Shown piece by piece: positions 24,931 to 34,839 of a DNA stretch of 64,000 nt. The notes beneath the pieces were generated by a model. The model did no database searches, was not told the origin of the DNA, and saw only the letters and a list, made by a program, of their open reading frames with translations. A program made the translations under genes and the position numbers. Numbering within the stretch: position 1 is the stretch's first letter; every line of letters begins with the position of its first letter. The DNA comes from Kistimonas asteriae (GTDB taxonomy: Bacteria > Pseudomonadota > Gammaproteobacteria > Pseudomonadales > Endozoicomonadaceae), in NCBI RefSeq assembly GCF_018263925.1, contig NZ_JAEVHF010000005.1, forward strand, positions 1 through 64,000, in the 5' to 3' direction.

Positions 24931-25611
24931 ATGAACATTCTGATGGTACTCACCTCGCACGATAAGCTCGGCGACACCGGCGCCAAGACCGGCTTCTGGC
25001 TCGAAGAGTTCGCAGCGCCTTACTATGTCTTCAAGGATACCGGTGCGACAATCACCCTTGTCTCTCCGCTGGGCGGCCAGCCGCCGCTGGACCCCAAGAG
25101 TGCGGAACCGGATTTCCAGACACCCGCCACCAAACGCTTCAACAACGATGCCGACAGCCAGACGCAACTCGCCAATACAGTAAAACTGTCCACGGTATCT
25201 GCTGATGATTTCGATGCGGTTTTCTACCCCGGTGGCCACGGCCCACTCTGAGACCTTACCCAGGATGCCGACTCCATCCAGCTGATTGAAGCTCTGGCTT
25301 CCGCCGGCAAGCCCGTGTCCGCGGTATGTCACGCTCCGGCCGTATTGCTCAACGCCTGCGCTCCTGACGGCACACCGCTGATCAATGACCGCATGGTCAC
25401 TGGCTTCAGCAACACGGAAGAAGACGCGGTTCAGCTGACTGCAGTAGTGCCTTTCCTTCTGGAAGACGCTTTAAAAGCCAAAGGCGCTCGCTACACCCGG
25501 GCTGATGACTGGCAGTCACATGCGGTAACGGATGGCGTGCTAATAACCGGCCAAAACCCGGCGTCATCCGAAACGGTGGCGAAGGCTGTGCTGACAATAC
25601 TCGGCACTTGA
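24931..25611 (+). pseudogene. DJ-1/PfpI-family (type 1 glutamine amidotransferase-like) gene with an in-frame TGA
   Basis: The frame from the ATG at 24931 (after CAAGGAGACTCCGTG) encodes MNILMVLTSHDKLGDTGAKTGFWLEEFAAPYYVFKDTGA through FYPGGHGPL, then TGA at 25249-25251. The same frame continues DLTQDADSIQLIEALASAGKPVSAVCHAPAVLLN, with the nucleophile-elbow Cys, to the normal C-terminus. Homologues have Trp at this point (GGHGPMWDL), so TGG to TGA is the simplest explanation. Otherwise the gene is intact (226 codons). Sequencing error, recent nonsense mutation or readthrough remain possible. Confidence 0.88.
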
Positions 25612-25650
25612 ATTCCGCCTTACACAACACCGACGGCACAGGCATTTTCG

Positions 25651-26166
25651 ATGAGCCAAACCACGCAGCCTCCCCAGGAGCCACTGATCGATAATCAGCG
25701 GGACTGGACCGAAACCCTGCGGACTATTTACCAACAACGTCAGGCGACAAATCCCAAGCCTGTCGATGAACTCAGGGAGCATCACCGAAAAATCACCTGC
25801 TGGAGCTGGCAGTGGTTCCCCGCCGAGTTTGATCCTGAAACATCCCCCCGGCGGCAGGCCTGCGCCTTCAAGCATGAATCGGAACTAATGACGTATTACC
25901 ACTCCAGCATGCTTCTGGGTGAGTTTCTGGAGCTCACTGAACTGGCCGTCCAATACCCCATGGGGAATCCCGTCGACGAATATGTTCTGGCGAAATCCCT
26001 GTTACTCTGCCTGTATGCCGCCCGGCGCAGTAACCACCCGGAGAATGTTCAAACACTGGCGGCTTTAATCGCACAGCAAGAACAGAAAGACCCAATCTCT
26101 TTTGCAAAAGCCAGCTGTGCTGTCAGTGCCTGGCTCAGTGCACATTGCGCACCGCTTGATGAGTGA
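25651..26166 (+). CDS. Hypothetical protein, 171 aa
   Basis: A soluble, mostly helical protein (NQRDWTETLRTIYQQRQATNP, SELMTYYHSSMLLGEFLELTELAVQYPMGNPVDEYVLAKSLLLCLYAARRS, NVQTLAALIAQQEQKDP). Tandem helical pairs hint at a TPR-like or similar scaffold. No signal peptide. No family named. It lies between the broken DJ-1 gene and parE. Confidence 0.65.
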   Translation: MSQTTQPPQEPLIDNQRDWTETLRTIYQQRQATNPKPVDELREHHRKITCWSWQWFPAEFDPETSPRRQACAFKHESELMTYYHSSMLLGEFLELTELAVQYPMGNPVDEYVLAKSLLLCLYAARRSNHPENVQTLAALIAQQEQKDPISFAKASCAVSAWLSAHCAPLDE

Positions 26167-26335
26167 TCCCCGGTGCTGATGCCGTCCTCCCTGAAACCAG
26201 CGCCTCGGCCCACGACGCTGACACAGGGATAACCCCCTCGCTCCCCTTTTTGATAGACTGTGATATTTTGCAGTAACCGACCCGCGTTACGCCGGTCGGC
26301 AGGCATTACAGGTTTGACTTCGGTACAGGGAAACC

Positions 26336-28225
26336 ATGCGTAACGATTACACAGCGGAATCCATTGAGGTTCTGAGCGGGCTTGACCCGGTGCGCAAGCG
26401 CCCGGGCATGTATACGGACACCACCCGGCCCAACCACCTCGCTCAGGAAGTCATCGACAACAGTGTCGATGAGGCGCTCGCAGGCCACGCCAGTGAGATC
26501 ACGGTCATCCTGCATCCGGACCAGTCGCTGGAAGTCAGCGATAACGGCCGTGGTATGCCGGTGGACATTCACCCGGTGCACCAGGTCTCCGGCGTGGAGC
26601 TGATCCTGACCCGCCTGCATGCCGGCGGCAAGTTCTCCAACAAGAACTACCAGTTCTCCGGTGGTCTGCACGGTGTGGGTGTTTCCGTGGTGAACGCGCT
26701 CTCCACCCAGCTTGATATCACCATCCGCCGTGGCGGGCAGGTGTACACCATCGGTTTCGCCGACGGCCACAAGCGCTCCGAACTGGAGATTATCGACACC
26801 TGCGGCAAGCGCAACACCGGCACCACGGTCCGCTTCTGGCCAAACGTCAGCTATTTTGATTCCCCCAAATTCTCCGTCAGCAAGCTCAAGCATGTGTTGC
26901 GCGCCAAGGCGGTGCTCTGTCCCGGCCTGAAGGTGGAATTCAAGGATCTTATCTCAGGCGAAACCAGCACCTGGCATTATGAAGACGGTCTGGTCGATTA
27001 CCTGAAAGCCGCCTGTGAAGGTTATGAACTGCTGCCCCTGCACCCTTTCACCGGCAACCTGACCGGCGAAACCGAAGCGGTAGACTGGGCCGTGGTCTGG
27101 CTGCCTGAGGGCGGCGAGCTGACCACTGAATCCTACGTCAACCTGATTCCCACCGCCCAGGGCGGCACCCACGTCAACGGTTTGCGTACCGGCCTGCTGG
27201 AAGCGATGCGGGAATTCTGCGAATACCGCAGTCTGCTGCCGCGCGGTATAAAGCTCTCGCCGGACGACATCTGGGAACGATGCAGCTACGTGCTCTCCGC
27301 CAAGCTGGCCGACCCGCAGTTCTCCGGCCAGACCAAGGAACGCCTCTCCTCCCGTGAATGTGCAGCATTTGTTTCCGGCGCGGTGAAAGATGCCTTCAGC
27401 CTCTGGCTGAACCAGCATACCGACCTGGCCGAACTACTGGCGGAACTGTGCATCAGCAACGCCCAGCGCCGGATGCGCAAAGCCAAGAAAGTTGCGCGGA
27501 AGAAGGTCACCCAGGGCCCTGCCCTGCCCGGCAAGCTGGCGGACTGTTCCAGCCAGGATGTCTCCCGCACCGAACTGTTTCTGGTGGAAGGGGACTCGGC
27601 GGGCGGTTCCGCCAAGCAGGCCCGCGACCGGGAATACCAGGCCATCATGCCCCTGCGTGGCAAGATCCTGAATACCTGGGAAGTGGATTCCAGCGAAGTG
27701 CTATCTTCCCAGGAGATACACGACATTTCCGTCGCACTGGGCGTTGACCCGGGTGCTGACGACATCAGTGGCCTGCGCTATGGCAAGATCTGCATCCTCG
27801 CCGATGCGGACTCCGACGGCCTGCACATCGCCACCCTGCTCTGTGCACTGTTTCTGCAACATTTCCGCCCGCTGGTCGACAAGGGACACATCTACGTGGC
27901 CATGCCGCCGCTGTATCGGATCGATATCGGCAAGGAAGTCTATTACGCGCTGGATGATGCCGAGAAGGACGGCGTGATGGAACGCCTGAAGGCCGAAAAG
28001 AAACGGGGCAAAATCAATGTACAGCGTTTCAAGGGTCTGGGTGAGATGAACCCGCTGCAGCTGCGTGAGACCACCATGTCGCAGGATACCCGTCGACTGG
28101 TGCAGCTGACCAACGAAGATATGTTCATGACCCGGCAGACCATGGACATGATGCTGGCGAAGAAACGGGCCTCTGATCGTAAATCGTGGCTGGAGACAAA
28201 AGGAAACCTGATAGAGATTGTCTAA
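26336..28225 (+). CDS. parE: DNA topoisomerase IV subunit B
   Basis: A 629-aa protein, the normal size for gammaproteobacterial ParE. It has the GHKL ATPase domain (EVIDNSVDEALAGHA with the catalytic Glu/Asn region, DNGRGMPVDIH, GLHGVGVSVVNALS), the transducer and the TOPRIM domain (TELFLVEGDSAGGSAKQARDREYQAIMPLRGKILNTWE and ILADADSDGLHIATLL), ending with FKGLGEMNPLQLRETTM. With ParC it decatenates daughter chromosomes in the cytoplasm. It is the clearest housekeeping gene here; no parC is adjacent. GC content is higher than in the flanking accessory genes. Confidence 0.97.
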   Translation: MRNDYTAESIEVLSGLDPVRKRPGMYTDTTRPNHLAQEVIDNSVDEALAGHASEITVILHPDQSLEVSDNGRGMPVDIHPVHQVSGVELILTRLHAGGKFSNKNYQFSGGLHGVGVSVVNALSTQLDITIRRGGQVYTIGFADGHKRSELEIIDTCGKRNTGTTVRFWPNVSYFDSPKFSVSKLKHVLRAKAVLCPGLKVEFKDLISGETSTWHYEDGLVDYLKAACEGYELLPLHPFTGNLTGETEAVDWAVVWLPEGGELTTESYVNLIPTAQGGTHVNGLRTGLLEAMREFCEYRSLLPRGIKLSPDDIWERCSYVLSAKLADPQFSGQTKERLSSRECAAFVSGAVKDAFSLWLNQHTDLAELLAELCISNAQRRMRKAKKVARKKVTQGPALPGKLADCSSQDVSRTELFLVEGDSAGGSAKQARDREYQAIMPLRGKILNTWEVDSSEVLSSQEIHDISVALGVDPGADDISGLRYGKICILADADSDGLHIATLLCALFLQHFRPLVDKGHIYVAMPPLYRIDIGKEVYYALDDAEKDGVMERLKAEKKRGKINVQRFKGLGEMNPLQLRETTMSQDTRRLVQLTNEDMFMTRQTMDMMLAKKRASDRKSWLETKGNLIEIV

Positions 28226-28518
28226 GCGAAAAAATAATCGCGGCTCTTCGTAGCAATTGACGGCTCCCTTCTCCAATCCAAAGATCAATACTGATCTATG
28301 AAGATGGTAGAAGGGACGCCAAGACAGAAGATCCGAAAACCAAATCACTCAGGTTTTGTTCCAAACAACTTGATTCAATGGTTTGGGCACTATGATTAAA
28401 CCATTCTGTTTTTTCAGATATTAATGACTCATGTACTTAAATGTTGTACCTAATAGCTCGTAAAACACTCTTATAAAAAAACCACCCTCAACATCACTGA
28501 AATCGACAGGCATCCCGC

Positions 28519-30603
28519 TTACGTATCTTCATCATCAAGAGCAGGCGGAGGTGGAGTGCTTAAACCTGGGGACATCGGAATGAGCAGCATGTCGGGCTCA
28601 TTGATATTAATGTAATTCGATCCGACGCTGGCTATATCGTCAAATGACAACATTTGTGGCGGAGGTGCCGGAGAGGGGGTGGACGGCATCGGTTGTCGAT
28701 GTGTCGACGTGCTCGGCTGTGGTGACAAGGCTGACGACAAACCCGCAACCGAAGCGGTCGAGGAAGCGGCAACATGCGTAGTAAGCGATGATGTCACTAT
28801 CGAGGTTACCGCCACTCCTGGATCTTCTCTCGATACGCCCAATAGCTTCAATCTTTTATCACTGTGCTGGTCTTTCCCGTGCTTAGCAAGTTCCACATGC
28901 GTAGAGAACATCTGGTCACAAATGGCACATTTCCACGTCTTCACCGGCGCTGCCTTCGCGCGCGGGGAAACGATAGACGGTTCCTTTTTAGCCTGACTAC
29001 TGGTGGCTGCCTTTTGCTGTGGTTTTAACCTGGGAATAGGGACTTTCAAATGCTCAGGCAGGGGATTACACCCCGTCATGAAATGTAGCTGAATATGATT
29101 CTTTAACAGCCTTTCTGTCGCAAAATATTCGTGACATAAACTGCAACAATATCGGCATTGACTCCTTTGTGAAGCAATATTCAAGGATACCGTGGTTTGT
29201 GCCTCTGCTTTGACGCTACCCCCTGTAGAAGATGGTGCGGCCCGTTCCGTGATACCTGCCAGCCTTTCTTCCCTTCTCAACGCGGGTGATTCAAGCACTG
29301 CTCTACGTATGGATTCTGAGCTACGTTCATACCCCTGCCTTGACGCACGCGGATCATGATCAAGCATGTGATATTGCAAGGTAGATTCGAACCAAAAAAT
29401 CTCACCGCAAATCCCACACTTTACGGTCTGATCAGTATCTTGAGATGATGGCTTTTCTTCCCTTTCTCCAGGCACACTGAATTTTTCAGGAATCTGCCCG
29501 GACTGATACTGGTCATGAAGGCTCAGGTGAATTTTCAACGTATTTTCAAAACAAAACATTTTACCGCATAAATGGCATGCCCATTCGCCTATAGGATTTT
29601 CTTCCCCCTCAGGCTGAGTAATGGCTGGAGGCTGTGAAACCATGGCAGATGAAGTTTCAGGCTTGTGGGCTTTCTTGCGTTTTGCCTCTTCCATACCGGC
29701 CTGGCATTGACGTTGATGCGCTTGATAGCGAGCAGCGGTAATATAACCGCGATGACAACGATCGCACTGATAGAAGTAGTCACCGCGTTGCTCACTTTTC
29801 TGCCCTGTCGTCTTTTTCTTTCTCTTTGGCTTACTACCGGCTGATGATGGTGCATCGACACTCAGCGAGGCTCCCAACATCACAGCAGGTTCTTGCGCAC
29901 GCTCCTGATCTCTCTGACATGGGACAGGTGACTGAATCTCCGCCATCGCTATGGCCAGAAGATCCACCGGACTCGACGCAGCACATTCCGCCTCAACTGT
30001 CGGCGCAGCTGCAGTGCCAGCCGAGTCTACCGTACTGGCAACGTACGGTGTTTCTGACCGGGTGGGTCCCAGCATGCTCTCAGCCGGAATCTGTCTCTCC
30101 CTCGCCTCATCACTGCCCGCCATGCCTTCCTGGACAGGTAACGCTTCCTGCTGTTTTTCACTGACACGTTCACCTTGCCCACCTTTTTCAGTCACCACTT
30201 CCTGAGACTCACCGGATACGGGCATTGGGGAGAATGGCAAGACACCGGGCAGCCAATCAGACAGTAGCCCCGGTGATGCAATCTCTCTACTCAGTGGGAA
30301 AGAAAACGGTGGTGAATCATGCTTCGATGAACCTCTGCCTGAGCGTTGTTCGTCATCGGTTGCAGGCTGTATACAAGCCGGACTCTTAACGCTTTCAGCT
30401 ACTGCGGCATCGCCAAACATCAGGTCACTGACTAGCCTGGTATCACTCGTGGTCGTAATGCTTCTTGAAACAGACGTCAATTGCGACGTAAGCGCTGCGG
30501 TTGTCGATACCAAAGGCGATATATCAGGTTCCGCTGACGAAGCAGTCACCATAATTGACGGCATGGATACCGGCGATAAAGACGCTGTCGTGTTCGGCTT
30601 CAT
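28519..30603 (-). CDS. Five-finger C2H2 zinc-finger protein (eukaryotic-like, predicted nucleomodulin)
   Basis: A 694-aa protein from the ATG at 30603. The N-terminal 250 residues are Ser/Thr/Pro-rich and disordered-looking. A basic patch KPKRKKKTTGQK (about residues 258-270) could serve as nuclear localisation signal. Five C2H2 fingers follow: YQCDRCHRGYITAARYQAH (near 276), WACHLCGKMFCFENTLKIH (339), KCGICGEIFWFESTLQYH (393), CCSLCHEYFATERLLKNH (484) and WKCAICDQMFSTHVELAKH (554). Each has C-x2-C-x12-H spacing and the F/L hydrophobic core. The C-terminus is Pro/Ser-rich and acidic (ALDDEDT). Bacterial C2H2 proteins of the Ros type have one finger, so this array is of animal type. Interpretation as a DNA-binding effector is inference. 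Confidence 0.85.
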   Translation of the reverse strand: MKPNTTASLSPVSMPSIMVTASSAEPDISPLVSTTAALTSQLTSVSRSITTTSDTRLVSDLMFGDAAVAESVKSPACIQPATDDEQRSGRGSSKHDSPPFSFPLSREIASPGLLSDWLPGVLPFSPMPVSGESQEVVTEKGGQGERVSEKQQEALPVQEGMAGSDEARERQIPAESMLGPTRSETPYVASTVDSAGTAAAPTVEAECAASSPVDLLAIAMAEIQSPVPCQRDQERAQEPAVMLGASLSVDAPSSAGSKPKRKKKTTGQKSEQRGDYFYQCDRCHRGYITAARYQAHQRQCQAGMEEAKRKKAHKPETSSAMVSQPPAITQPEGEENPIGEWACHLCGKMFCFENTLKIHLSLHDQYQSGQIPEKFSVPGEREEKPSSQDTDQTVKCGICGEIFWFESTLQYHMLDHDPRASRQGYERSSESIRRAVLESPALRREERLAGITERAAPSSTGGSVKAEAQTTVSLNIASQRSQCRYCCSLCHEYFATERLLKNHIQLHFMTGCNPLPEHLKVPIPRLKPQQKAATSSQAKKEPSIVSPRAKAAPVKTWKCAICDQMFSTHVELAKHGKDQHSDKRLKLLGVSREDPGVAVTSIVTSSLTTHVAASSTASVAGLSSALSPQPSTSTHRQPMPSTPSPAPPPQMLSFDDIASVGSNYININEPDMLLIPMSPGLSTPPPPALDDEDT

Positions 30604-31376
30604 AAAAAATAGTACGTTTCGCAACGATGGCAGAAAAACCCAGCCTACTGGGATTGACGACGCGCAAGCCTACCAAGTCATACATTCACGTCACTAACCA
30701 GCTGATAAGCATCACTATTCAAATTCCCCACATTGCATGAGAGCGATAGACCCATGCTTAGCATTCAAAACCTATCCCTGACCCGGCGCCGGTTTCTTCT
30801 CTAGGCGAATCCTTTTGCAGTTGACGGTAACGGGTGGTCATTCAGCCTGCGGATACCCCAACCGCCAACGCATTCGCCCCTTTATGTTTCTGATGCCGGT
30901 GTTCGATGAGGTGTTAGGCACCCCGTCCTAAGCGAGGACAATCACTCTTTGAGCAAGCCAGACCTCCAGCCCCTGCAGCACTCACCCCAGCTATAGCCTT
31001 GTTTTAATGCCAACGTTCACTGCCACCTCGTTTCACAGATTCTTTAGCACATGATGGGTTATCGCCATGTTCTCAGCCGTATAGTCTCTTCTTGTCTACA
31101 AAGTGAATTATAATGCCTTAAGACTTTTTCGTTTCTATTGATGAATTATCTCGCTCGCAATGAAAACCAAATAATACTGCATGCCATAACAAACTTTGTT
31201 AGTCCTGCCTTTTTATTTTGTTAGCTTATATACTTGTTTTTTTAGCTTCGATGATTGAATGTAATAATAGCGCGAACAAGCTTGATTCATTGAAAAATTG
31301 TTATTGTCGTTAGATATACTGCATTTGTAGATTTCAAGCTTTTAATTTATTGGTATTCACTGTGTTTTCAAAACTC
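30604..31376. other. Long gap with no clear gene
   Basis: About 770 bases between divergently transcribed unknown genes. The part 30770-30970 is GC-rich and looks like a decayed element: minus-strand frames are broken by stops within 20-30 codons. The part 31080-31340 is AT-rich and may hold promoters for the plus-strand gene (for example TTGTTATTGTCG...TATACT near 31299-31320). Nothing is firmly identified. Confidence 0.4.
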
Positions 31377-32816
31377 ATGTCGACTTCTAGTCTGAGCAAC
31401 ATTAGCAACCGGTTTCCTTCCCTTGCCCATCTCATGCCATCCCGGAGAAGCGTGGAACTGTCATCCCGCAGTGTCGACACAGAGACTGAAACATTAGAAT
31501 TGACACCCACTTCAATGTTCAGAAGTCTTACAGCCTCTCTGGGAGACCTTACACGCTCAGCGACAACCGGCAAAGCGCGAACGGTTAAAGCGTTTGATGC
31601 ACAAATACTCGGTGAAAAATTCTACAAACACTCGCACCCTGCTCTCGGTAAACGGCTAAAAAAAACGTTGAATGAGCATGTAATGGAAGCCCCAGAACGA
31701 CATGGGGAAGACTTAAAGCATAGTTTCATAAAATACCCTGTTATCAAACAATTTATTACTGAGATCCCCACAAGAAAAAAGGGTTATCAGATAACCCAAC
31801 TAAACATGCATGATAGTTATGAAAAATTCCAGGCGTTTATCGCTGCATTGCTGGAGGGGCAGCCCCCAACGGCCCCCTTGTATACCACACTTAAAGCTAT
31901 GTTCCTTGATGCAGGCTTCGATATAAAGGAGGCAACCGATGGAGAACAGGCTTATCGTCTCGTCTACGTTGGATTAGCGCAAAGGAAAGCCCAAAGTGAA
32001 CCATCTCTCCTAGAGGCAATAAAATTAAAAGTGAGTAAGGTATATTCAAGCACGGAACATCTGCACAAAAGCAAGGTTATTAAAAGCATCGACAAGGCCA
32101 ACCAGGAACGCCTGCACCTAAAAATGAAGACGTTATTATTACGGGATGTTGTTAATTTTCATGGAAAATATGTGACATGGTGCAAAATGCCTCCCATTGA
32201 GCACATCGATTTTTCTACGTTGACCGACAGAAAACCGAAACAAGAGGATACACTGGCGTTTTTGGAAAACCTGCAAGCCAATCTTGAGAAGGAAAACAGG
32301 GCTATTGAGCACGAGTTTACCCGACTGTATAACAGCCTGCCTTCGACATTCGAGCAGAAAAACCAATTCCGGCTTATGACTCTCCCTGACAACATGTCAG
32401 TGACGAAGGTTTGTAATGATATGGAAGTCATGATGTCGCTTACGCCGGGGTGGCGGGATGTGCTTCGCAACACGAGAGTACTTTACCGACGGGCTTATGT
32501 GGATGAAAGTGCCAAAAATACAACTCGATTTAATGAACTTAGAGAGTTTAAAAGATTATTTGAGGAGATGAAGCACATCGTCACATGGGAGGACATCGAT
32601 AAGGCCGTGTGGGCACAAAATCTCATGGTCGAATGGCTGAGAAGTAATACGCCGGATGCACTGTGCACGGTGGGCCCTTTTAAGTGCTCATCCGGCCTGC
32701 GTAAGGCATGGAAAGGTCAGCTAGCGGCGTGGGATATATCCTGGAAACCGAGAATAACTGGCGCTCATGCCACGGCAGTGACGCCGTCTTGTTTCCAGCG
32801 ATTCAGTTGTCGATAA
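31377..32816 (+). CDS. Unknown 479-aa protein, possible effector
   Basis: The ATG at 31377 (MSTSSLSNISNRFPSLAHLMPSRRSVELSSRSVDTETE) is preferred; a TTG at 31350 would add nine residues. The N-terminal 70 residues are Ser-rich and probably disordered. The rest is mainly helical and basic (LGKRLKKTLNEHVMEAPERHGEDLKHSFIKYPVIKQF, LLEAIKLKVSKVYSSTEHLHKSKVIKSIDKANQERLHLKMKTLLL). No membrane segment and no domain I can name. The gene ends in a good terminator, so it is a single transcription unit. Composition and neighbours suggest a translocated protein; that is speculation. Confidence 0.72.
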   Translation: MSTSSLSNISNRFPSLAHLMPSRRSVELSSRSVDTETETLELTPTSMFRSLTASLGDLTRSATTGKARTVKAFDAQILGEKFYKHSHPALGKRLKKTLNEHVMEAPERHGEDLKHSFIKYPVIKQFITEIPTRKKGYQITQLNMHDSYEKFQAFIAALLEGQPPTAPLYTTLKAMFLDAGFDIKEATDGEQAYRLVYVGLAQRKAQSEPSLLEAIKLKVSKVYSSTEHLHKSKVIKSIDKANQERLHLKMKTLLLRDVVNFHGKYVTWCKMPPIEHIDFSTLTDRKPKQEDTLAFLENLQANLEKENRAIEHEFTRLYNSLPSTFEQKNQFRLMTLPDNMSVTKVCNDMEVMMSLTPGWRDVLRNTRVLYRRAYVDESAKNTTRFNELREFKRLFEEMKHIVTWEDIDKAVWAQNLMVEWLRSNTPDALCTVGPFKCSSGLRKAWKGQLAAWDISWKPRITGAHATAVTPSCFQRFSCR

Positions 32817-32832
32817 ACGCAGACGCTTGAGC

Positions 32833-32858
32833 AACAAGGTTTCAGGCCTTGTTTTTTG
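32833..32858 (+). terminator. Rho-independent terminator
   Basis: AACAAGG-TTTCAGG-CCTTGTT followed by TTTTG (T-run 32852-32857), 17 bases after the stop of the 479-aa protein gene. A textbook intrinsic terminator. Confidence 0.85.
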
Positions 32859-32905
32859 TCTTTATTATTAATTGTCTTTTATCACTAAAGAGTCTGACTT
32901 GGGTA

Positions 32906-33880
32906 TCAGCTTGAGATCAATGCTGAGGGAACGCTTCTATTTACATAAAGTTTTTCAAAATCGGGTATACGCTGCTCCCATATGGGCACTCTCTCACCAA
33001 TCACTTTTTGAATTACCCCGAGAAACAGGCGAGATTTAAGGGGTAAGTCTCTATGTGGGTAAACGGCATAAAAAGTACCAAAGTCAGCCAGATTGATGTG
33101 TGTCATCACGGGAACGAGCTTCCCCTCCAGGATTTCATTATTGATCATTGAGGCTGTCACAACTGATAACATATTGCCGGTTACAGCGGCTTCTATCAAA
33201 CCATCCTGTTCGTTAGTTTTATAAACGACATTCAGGTGGATGTAAGATTCTTCTCCATTACTCTCATAGTATTTGAACTTATCCATCAGGCTCCCGTTGG
33301 ATGAGTAAACGGCTGCGGGCAATTGCTCCAGTTCCGCGACGGATTGTGGAGTACCCCGTCGTTGTAAAAAATCGGGGGAGGCAACAATAAGCAGACGATT
33401 TCTTGCCAGCTCTCTGTAAATAAGGCTTGAATCTGCTGAGTAACCTGTTCGAAACCCAAGATCAAAATTCTCAGCAATAAGATCAACCATCTTGTCTTCC
33501 AGCCTCAGCTCTATGCTGATTTCTGGATATAATTTTTGATATTGAACCACAGCCTTTTGCACATAATGGCGCCCAAAGTGACAGGTGCTGTTTATCCTTA
33601 AAGAACCCATGGGTTTTGTGTGAAAGCATTGTGCCTGCAACCGCGTTTCGTCGAGGACTGTACGCAAACGCTTAGCTTGAACCAGTATTTCATTGCCAGC
33701 ACTTGTCAACGACATAGACCGCGTCGTTCTGTTGAGCAGGCGTATGCCAAGCTCGTTTTCTAATTTGTGTATTTGCTTTGAAACCATCGAGCGATTGACT
33801 TGCATTTGCTCTGCGGCACTCGTGAACGACTTTGACTCAGCCACCCGTAGAAATAGCAGTAAGCGTTCAGTAAAACCCAT
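32906..33880 (-). CDS. LysR-family transcriptional regulator
   Basis: A 324-aa protein with the N-terminal winged HTH (RLLLFLRVAESKSFTSAAEQMQVNRSMVSKQIHKLENELGIRLLNRTTRSMSLTSAG) and the periplasmic-binding-like effector domain (PMGSLRINSTCHFGRHYV..., DLGFRTGYSADSSLIYRELARNRLLIVASPDFL). It belongs to the CrgA/DsdC-like subgroup. It is divergent from the enoyl-CoA hydratase-family gene 146 bases away and so is its probable regulator. Effector unknown. Confidence 0.92.
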   Translation of the reverse strand: MGFTERLLLFLRVAESKSFTSAAEQMQVNRSMVSKQIHKLENELGIRLLNRTTRSMSLTSAGNEILVQAKRLRTVLDETRLQAQCFHTKPMGSLRINSTCHFGRHYVQKAVVQYQKLYPEISIELRLEDKMVDLIAENFDLGFRTGYSADSSLIYRELARNRLLIVASPDFLQRRGTPQSVAELEQLPAAVYSSNGSLMDKFKYYESNGEESYIHLNVVYKTNEQDGLIEAAVTGNMLSVVTASMINNEILEGKLVPVMTHINLADFGTFYAVYPHRDLPLKSRLFLGVIQKVIGERVPIWEQRIPDFEKLYVNRSVPSALISS

Positions 33881-34026
33881 ACGTCATTGGTTCGCATTGT
33901 TGCCATTGTGACAACAATATAATGCTTATCTGTCCATTTTCCAGCCGTCGTTTTTTCCTATATTTCTGATTCAAGTCAGTTGTCTGACATATATGCCCAT
34001 TCACTCACGAGTAGAAGGTTCCTGTA

Positions 34027-34839
34027 ATGAGTAAAATTGCCATAAGCAAAGAGGGAAAAATTACTTATGTCTCTATTGATAACAAGCCGATCAACTTATT
34101 AACGATTGACCTGATCAATGAATTAAATAAATTCATCCTTTCATTGAAAGATGACAGAGATACGACGGTTGTAGTATTCAAATCCATGAACCCTGTTTTT
34201 TTCCTGGCTCATCTTGATATTACCCTCATTAATGGTACGCCAGGTGGTCAGGCTGCCTGCATCGAGTTTAGCCATTTGATTCATAACATTAAATCAATGC
34301 AACAGTTATCCGTTTGTATTGTTGATGGTTATGCACGCGGGGGGGGCGATGAATTTGTCATGGCCTGCGATCTATCCTACGGCACGGAGAATGCCGCTTT
34401 TGCCCAGCCTGAACTGTATATCAATATTCCTACGGGGGGGCAGGGAGCGGTTCAATATGCTCGTCGGCTCGGGAAAAGCAAGGCACTACAGGCTTTGCTG
34501 ACTGGCGCTGACTTTAGTCCACAGCAGGCTGAAACATTGAATATTATTACCCGACATGTGCCGAAAGCGGAGATGGAAGGCTTTTTGTCTCAACTGTTGG
34601 GGATTATGAGCAAGTGGGAGCTTGAAGATATTGGCATGTACAAGAATATCGTTGCCATATCCATCAAGGATGAACAAGCCGGGGCTGAATTGGAATTGCG
34701 CTATTTTCTTAGCCGCGCTAAAGATGAAAAAACCCAAACGATTATTACTACATTCCTTAAACATGGCGGACAGACAGAGCGTGAAGCTGAGGATATGCAA
34801 GGGATTTTCTTTGATACCGTCAAAGAACTGGAGGGTTAG
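34027..34839 (+). CDS. Enoyl-CoA hydratase/isomerase (crotonase) family protein
   Basis: A 270-aa crotonase-fold protein. The N-terminal NKPINLLTIDLINELNKFI is typical. The oxyanion-hole region appears as SVCIVDGYARGGGDEFVMACDLSYGTENAAFAQPELYINIPTGGQGAVQYARRLG. At the first oxyanion position FFLAHLDITLING differs from the canonical AGAD. The canonical active-site Glu is seen only in the QPEL segment, so the reaction may differ from hydration. Soluble CoA-ester enzyme. A ribosome site (AGAAGGTTCCTGTA) precedes the ATG. Transcribed divergently from the LysR gene, its likely regulator. Confidence 0.85.
   Translation: MSKIAISKEGKITYVSIDNKPINLLTIDLINELNKFILSLKDDRDTTVVVFKSMNPVFFLAHLDITLINGTPGGQAACIEFSHLIHNIKSMQQLSVCIVDGYARGGGDEFVMACDLSYGTENAAFAQPELYINIPTGGQGAVQYARRLGKSKALQALLTGADFSPQQAETLNIITRHVPKAEMEGFLSQLLGIMSKWELEDIGMYKNIVAISIKDEQAGAELELRYFLSRAKDEKTQTIITTFLKHGGQTEREAEDMQGIFFDTVKELEG

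Noticed and set aside
27286..28348. Long antisense open frames across parE
   Set aside because: High-GC shadows of parE with no recognisable product.
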